This document shows, piece by piece, positions 61,583 to 64,000 of a DNA stretch of 64,000 bases. This DNA comes from Helicobacteraceae bacterium. Lineage in GTDB: Bacteria > Campylobacterota > Campylobacteria > Campylobacterales > Helicobacteraceae. Where the stretch lies: contig CAAFVR010000008.1 of NCBI GenBank assembly GCA_900766555.1, forward strand, positions 1 through 64,000, in the 5' to 3' direction. Both the position numbers and the translations under genes were made by a program. Under the pieces are notes generated by a model. That model saw only the letters and a list, made by a program, of their open reading frames with translations. It made no database searches and was not told where the DNA came from. The stretch's first letter is position 1. Every line of letters begins with the position of its first letter.

Positions 61583-63675
61583 TCAAAACCCTAGAAAATA
61601 TGGTGCAAAAACTTGAGCTTTGTAAATCGCATTTTGAGATCTTAGGTTTCATAAAAACCACAGATTGGGGAGCTATTTTTAAGGTAAATGAGCAAAAAAT
61701 AACTCTAGCATCTCTTTTATGTGAGAAAATATTTACTTGCATTATTTCAAAAGGTAGATTGCCTGAGCGCGAATTTCTTTTAATTTTTGGTGCATTTTAT
61801 GGGGTCAAAATAAGTGATACTAGATTTAGCGCGATAAAAGAATTTGCAAATTCAAATTTCAAAGCTTCAGATAATGATAATGAAAAGATTTTGCTGCTAG
61901 ATCTGATATTTTTATGTGATCTTTTGGAGGGGATTTGCGCCAAAGAGGCGCTAGAACGCTATATCAAGCAGATCTTATTGCTTAATATTAATGCGCTTGA
62001 AGTGCAAAAATCACATGTATTTTTGCTCACTTTTTTTGACATTTTTAAGATTGAATTTTCTATATTTGAGAGCATTTTAAAAAGTATTTATGCTGATTTT
62101 AGCACGCTAGATCCAAAAATTAAGCGCAATGTTTTTAATGTAACTTTGCAAGTATTTTGGAATGTTGCGCATTTTTATAATGATAAAAGATGGCTTAATT
62201 TTTATGACATTTGGCTTAGTATTTTTTATGCGGAATTGTCGCGCGATCTGGATTTAGCAATATTTTTGCACTTTTTTATTTATCATATTTGTGGCAATAG
62301 TTTTGAGACGCAAGAGCAGTGGAAAAAATTTAATATTGATGTGACGCTAAAGGCTAGTTCATTTTATGCGCTAGATAAAATAAGTATAAATGACTTTACA
62401 AAAAGTGCAAAAAATGAAAATGACAAGATAAAAGTTGGCTTTTTGCGCGATAGATTAGTGCTAAATTCGACATTCAAAGTTGAATATAGCTTTTTAAAAA
62501 TGCTGGCTAAAACAAATAAATTTGAGATATCAATATATCTTTTAAGCCTGCTTGAAAAAAGCGATAATGATAAAAAATTGCTCCAAGATTTATTAGAACT
62601 TGGAGTAAGTATTTTTGATGTCGGATCTGGCATGTTGCATAAACAAAATGGCGAGATCAAATTGCATGAGGCGCAAAATAGCTTGTTATATTTTAATTCG
62701 CATTTGCAAAAGGCTAGGATTTTGGTCCAAGAAATTGCAAAAAATGATCTTGATTTATTGATTAGTCCAAATAATGGATATGGGATTTGTGATTATGTGT
62801 TATCACAGCGCGTTTGCAAAAAGCAGGTCTTTTGGAGTCATGGCAATTTTGTCTATGATGCACTTTTTATAGATATGAAAATTACGCATATTTGTGGAAA
62901 TATGCAAAAAATTATCCATCATGGAGTCGAATTTTACGGCATACCGGTCAAAATGGATGATAAGTTTTATAACCCACAAATAAATAAAAATATCATAGAT
63001 AGCATAAGAAATTCGTATAAAGCCACAAAAATAGCAGGCAGTATCGGCAGGCTTATAAAGTTAGATAGTGCAGAATTTTTGCAAGCGTTAGTTTTGATAC
63101 TTGATGCAGATAAAGAATTAATTTTCCTAGCTTGCGGAGGGGGGAATGTCTCAAATTTGAAAGATAAAATTGCAAAAATATGCCAAGAAATGAACCTTCA
63201 GACAAGAGATATTTTATCTCGTATATTTTTCCCAGGTTTTGTAGATAGCGGAATTTATGGTCATGTTATTGATTTTTGGCTTGATAGTTTTCCACTAAAA
63301 CATGGCGAATCGCGCATTGAATTTGTAGCTAAAAATAAGCTTAGCCTAATCAGATCTGATGAGACAAAAGAAAATAGAGAAAATCGCCTAAGCGAGTGGC
63401 TAAAAATTCATGAGGCAGAAATAAAAGTAGCTTTTTATGCAAATGATGCAAAAAATGACGGATTTTTTAGCTCTTTTGAAGAGTTCTGTAATTTTGTGCG
63501 TTTTAATCATGATTTAGTGGCTTTTGATGTGAGCGATTATGTAGTAAAAGCGCAAAATGCTCTAAAATTTGATAAAAGAACAGAGCAAAAGCATCTTTTA
63601 GTAGGTGAGATCATTAAGGCTGTAAACAACTCCATTAGAGAGAATTTAGGATTGCAATTTTTCTTAAAATTATGA
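61579..63675 (+). CDS. Large GT41-like (SPINDLY/HMW1C type) putative glycosyltransferase
   Basis: The 698-residue protein has a helical, repeat-like N-terminal part (about 1-275). The GT-B-like half begins IKVGFLRDRLVLNSTFKVEYSFLKML near 290. It has FWSHGNF, TKIAGSIGRLIKLDS near 483, FLACGGGNVSNL near 515 and FFPGFVDSGIYGHVIDFWLDSFPLKHGESR near 548-577, in the order of UDP-sugar-binding motifs in OGT/HMW1C-like enzymes. The gene overlaps mreC and the next glycosyltransferase. A cytoplasmic protein- or surface-glycan role is inferred. No precise family is certain. Confidence 0.6.
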   Translation: MIKTLENMVQKLELCKSHFEILGFIKTTDWGAIFKVNEQKITLASLLCEKIFTCIISKGRLPEREFLLIFGAFYGVKISDTRFSAIKEFANSNFKASDNDNEKILLLDLIFLCDLLEGICAKEALERYIKQILLLNINALEVQKSHVFLLTFFDIFKIEFSIFESILKSIYADFSTLDPKIKRNVFNVTLQVFWNVAHFYNDKRWLNFYDIWLSIFYAELSRDLDLAIFLHFFIYHICGNSFETQEQWKKFNIDVTLKASSFYALDKISINDFTKSAKNENDKIKVGFLRDRLVLNSTFKVEYSFLKMLAKTNKFEISIYLLSLLEKSDNDKKLLQDLLELGVSIFDVGSGMLHKQNGEIKLHEAQNSLLYFNSHLQKARILVQEIAKNDLDLLISPNNGYGICDYVLSQRVCKKQVFWSHGNFVYDALFIDMKITHICGNMQKIIHHGVEFYGIPVKMDDKFYNPQINKNIIDSIRNSYKATKIAGSIGRLIKLDSAEFLQALVLILDADKELIFLACGGGNVSNLKDKIAKICQEMNLQTRDILSRIFFPGFVDSGIYGHVIDFWLDSFPLKHGESRIEFVAKNKLSLIRSDETKENRENRLSEWLKIHEAEIKVAFYANDAKNDGFFSSFEEFCNFVRFNHDLVAFDVSDYVVKAQNALKFDKRTEQKHLLVGEIIKAVNNSIRENLGLQFFLKL

Positions 63676-64000
63676 GAGTATTAATTCTTTGTGCGGCAAA
63701 TCCAGCGCTAAATCCAAGGCCTTCGCGCTTTATCGATTTTTTTAAAAAAAAGCATCAAGTTAGCGCAATGGGCATTAATTCAAGTGAGATTAACGGCGTT
63801 GAGGTCATAAATTACAGCGCATATAAAAAGAGATCTTTATTTGGCGAGATAGCGCTATATTTCCGTGCTTTTATGGGAAAATATTGGCATATGATTTATA
63901 CGCCAAATCGCTTGGAAATCGCTAGATTTCTAAAAAGGCGCGATTTTGACTTAATAATTTGTCATGATTTAGTGCTTTTGCCAATCGTGCTTGAATTTAA
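63672..64000 (+). CDS. Glycosyltransferase, GT4-like N-terminal part (cut by window end)
   Basis: An ATG overlapping the previous stop opens a frame of 109 codons to the end of the window. It begins MRVLILCAANPALNPRPSRFID, followed by helix FFKKKHQVSAMG and later RDFDLIICHDLVLLPIVLEF, the typical first Rossmann half of GT-B glycosyltransferases. The donor domain lies outside the window. Together with the previous gene it suggests a surface or protein glycan locus attached to the mreBC operon. Confidence 0.65.
   Translation, partial: MRVLILCAANPALNPRPSRFIDFFKKKHQVSAMGINSSEINGVEVINYSAYKKRSLFGEIALYFRAFMGKYWHMIYTPNRLEIARFLKRRDFDLIICHDLVLLPIVLEF

Larger units (their letters stand above)
380..62628. 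repeat. Dispersed 7-bp motif AGATCCG / CGGATCT, about 77 copies
   Basis: By hand count there are about 38 AGATCCG and 39 CGGATCT on the plus strand. About 4 are expected in 64 kb of one-third G+C. Exact examples are 380-386, 4140-4146, 5430-5436, 11141-11147, 13208-13214, 22181-22187, 34210-34216, 58117-58123 and 62622-62628. Many fit GCYAGATCCGAT. Copies lie mostly inside genes and in both directions, encoding pairs such as Arg-Ser, Asp-Pro, Gly-Ser and Asp-Leu. One-mismatch forms like AGATCTGAT are frequent. The pattern resembles an uptake signal; function is not shown. Confidence 0.85.

Noticed and set aside
380..62628. AGATCCG as a Chi-like or KOPS-like strand-oriented signal
   Set aside because: Orientation is nearly even (about 38 to 39) and does not switch at the origin at 18.1 kb, whereas Chi and FtsK-orienting sites are biased to the leading strand.
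1..64000. CRISPR array, insertion sequence, prophage or rRNA operon
   Set aside because: No regular repeat-spacer pattern, transposase, integrase, phage structural gene or rRNA signature was seen; the gene content is housekeeping throughout.

Overview
The window reads as chromosomal DNA of a flagellated Campylobacter or a very close relative (Campylobacterota). The evidence is roughly one-third G+C, pseudaminic acid genes beside flgH, ruvC next to dnaA-dnaN-gyrB, the blocks fabZ-lpxA-clpX-mreB-mreC and ilvE-SPFH-DUF2393 membrane protein, a highly acidic protein in front of gmk, and a small hydrophobic ORF after rlmN, all arrangements I recall from Campylobacter jejuni. The species cannot be named from the sequence alone. 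No prophage, insertion sequence, rRNA operon or CRISPR array was seen. Genes are tightly packed, with many ATGA start/stop overlaps, and no gene-free stretch exceeds about 230 bp.

Layout. 1-3.9 kb: the end of a probably phase-variable gene carrying a C20 tract, then pseI-pseH-pseG-pseF-flgH (minus strand) behind a likely sigma-54 promoter, so flagellin sugar synthesis and L-ring assembly appear coupled. 3.9-8.5 kb: a NucT-like nuclease, an acidic protein with a degenerate receiver domain, gmk, a DsbC-like protein, an MsrQ-like protein and kdsB. 8.4-16.2 kb: serine catabolism (sdaA, sdaC), pyrF, panC, a porin, a SurA-like chaperone, tRNA-Ser(GCT), an outer-membrane protein and fur. 16.2-21.6 kb: ruvC, dnaA, the probable origin, dnaN, gyrB. 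21.6-29.3 kb: tonB-like, fliO-like, fliN, AsmA-like, ccsBA, a thioredoxin lipoprotein and hemH (cytochrome c and heme). 29.3-44.4 kb: housekeeping genes (rsmE, ilvE, ccdA, a DEAD-box helicase, glmS, ung, plsY, folB, an MHS transporter, rluB) with two separate butanediol/acetoin dehydrogenases. 44.4-57.1 kb: dnaE, a MATE exporter, efeO-efeB-efeU iron uptake under a probable Fur box, folE, rlmN, queH and an arginase-family gene. 57.2-64 kb: fabZ-lpxA-clpX-mreB-mreC running into two glycosyltransferase-like genes, the last cut by the window end.

The most striking signal is not a gene. The 7-mer AGATCCG (complement CGGATCT) occurs about 77 times by hand count, about once per 0.8 kb, about 38 on one strand and 39 on the other, where base composition predicts about 4. 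Many copies fit an extended consensus GCYAGATCCGAT, and single-mismatch forms such as AGATCTGAT are common. The even strand use, density and copies inside ordinary genes resemble the DNA uptake sequences of Neisseria and Pasteurellaceae, which I do not know to be described in Campylobacterota. A methylation- or repair-linked iterated motif comparable to cyanobacterial HIP1 is the main alternative.

Other notable points are the C20 tract read through by an open frame, the sigma-54 promoter before flgH-pse, a perfect 9-bp inverted repeat abutting the bdhA ribosome binding site, and a 698-residue GT41-like protein after mreC.
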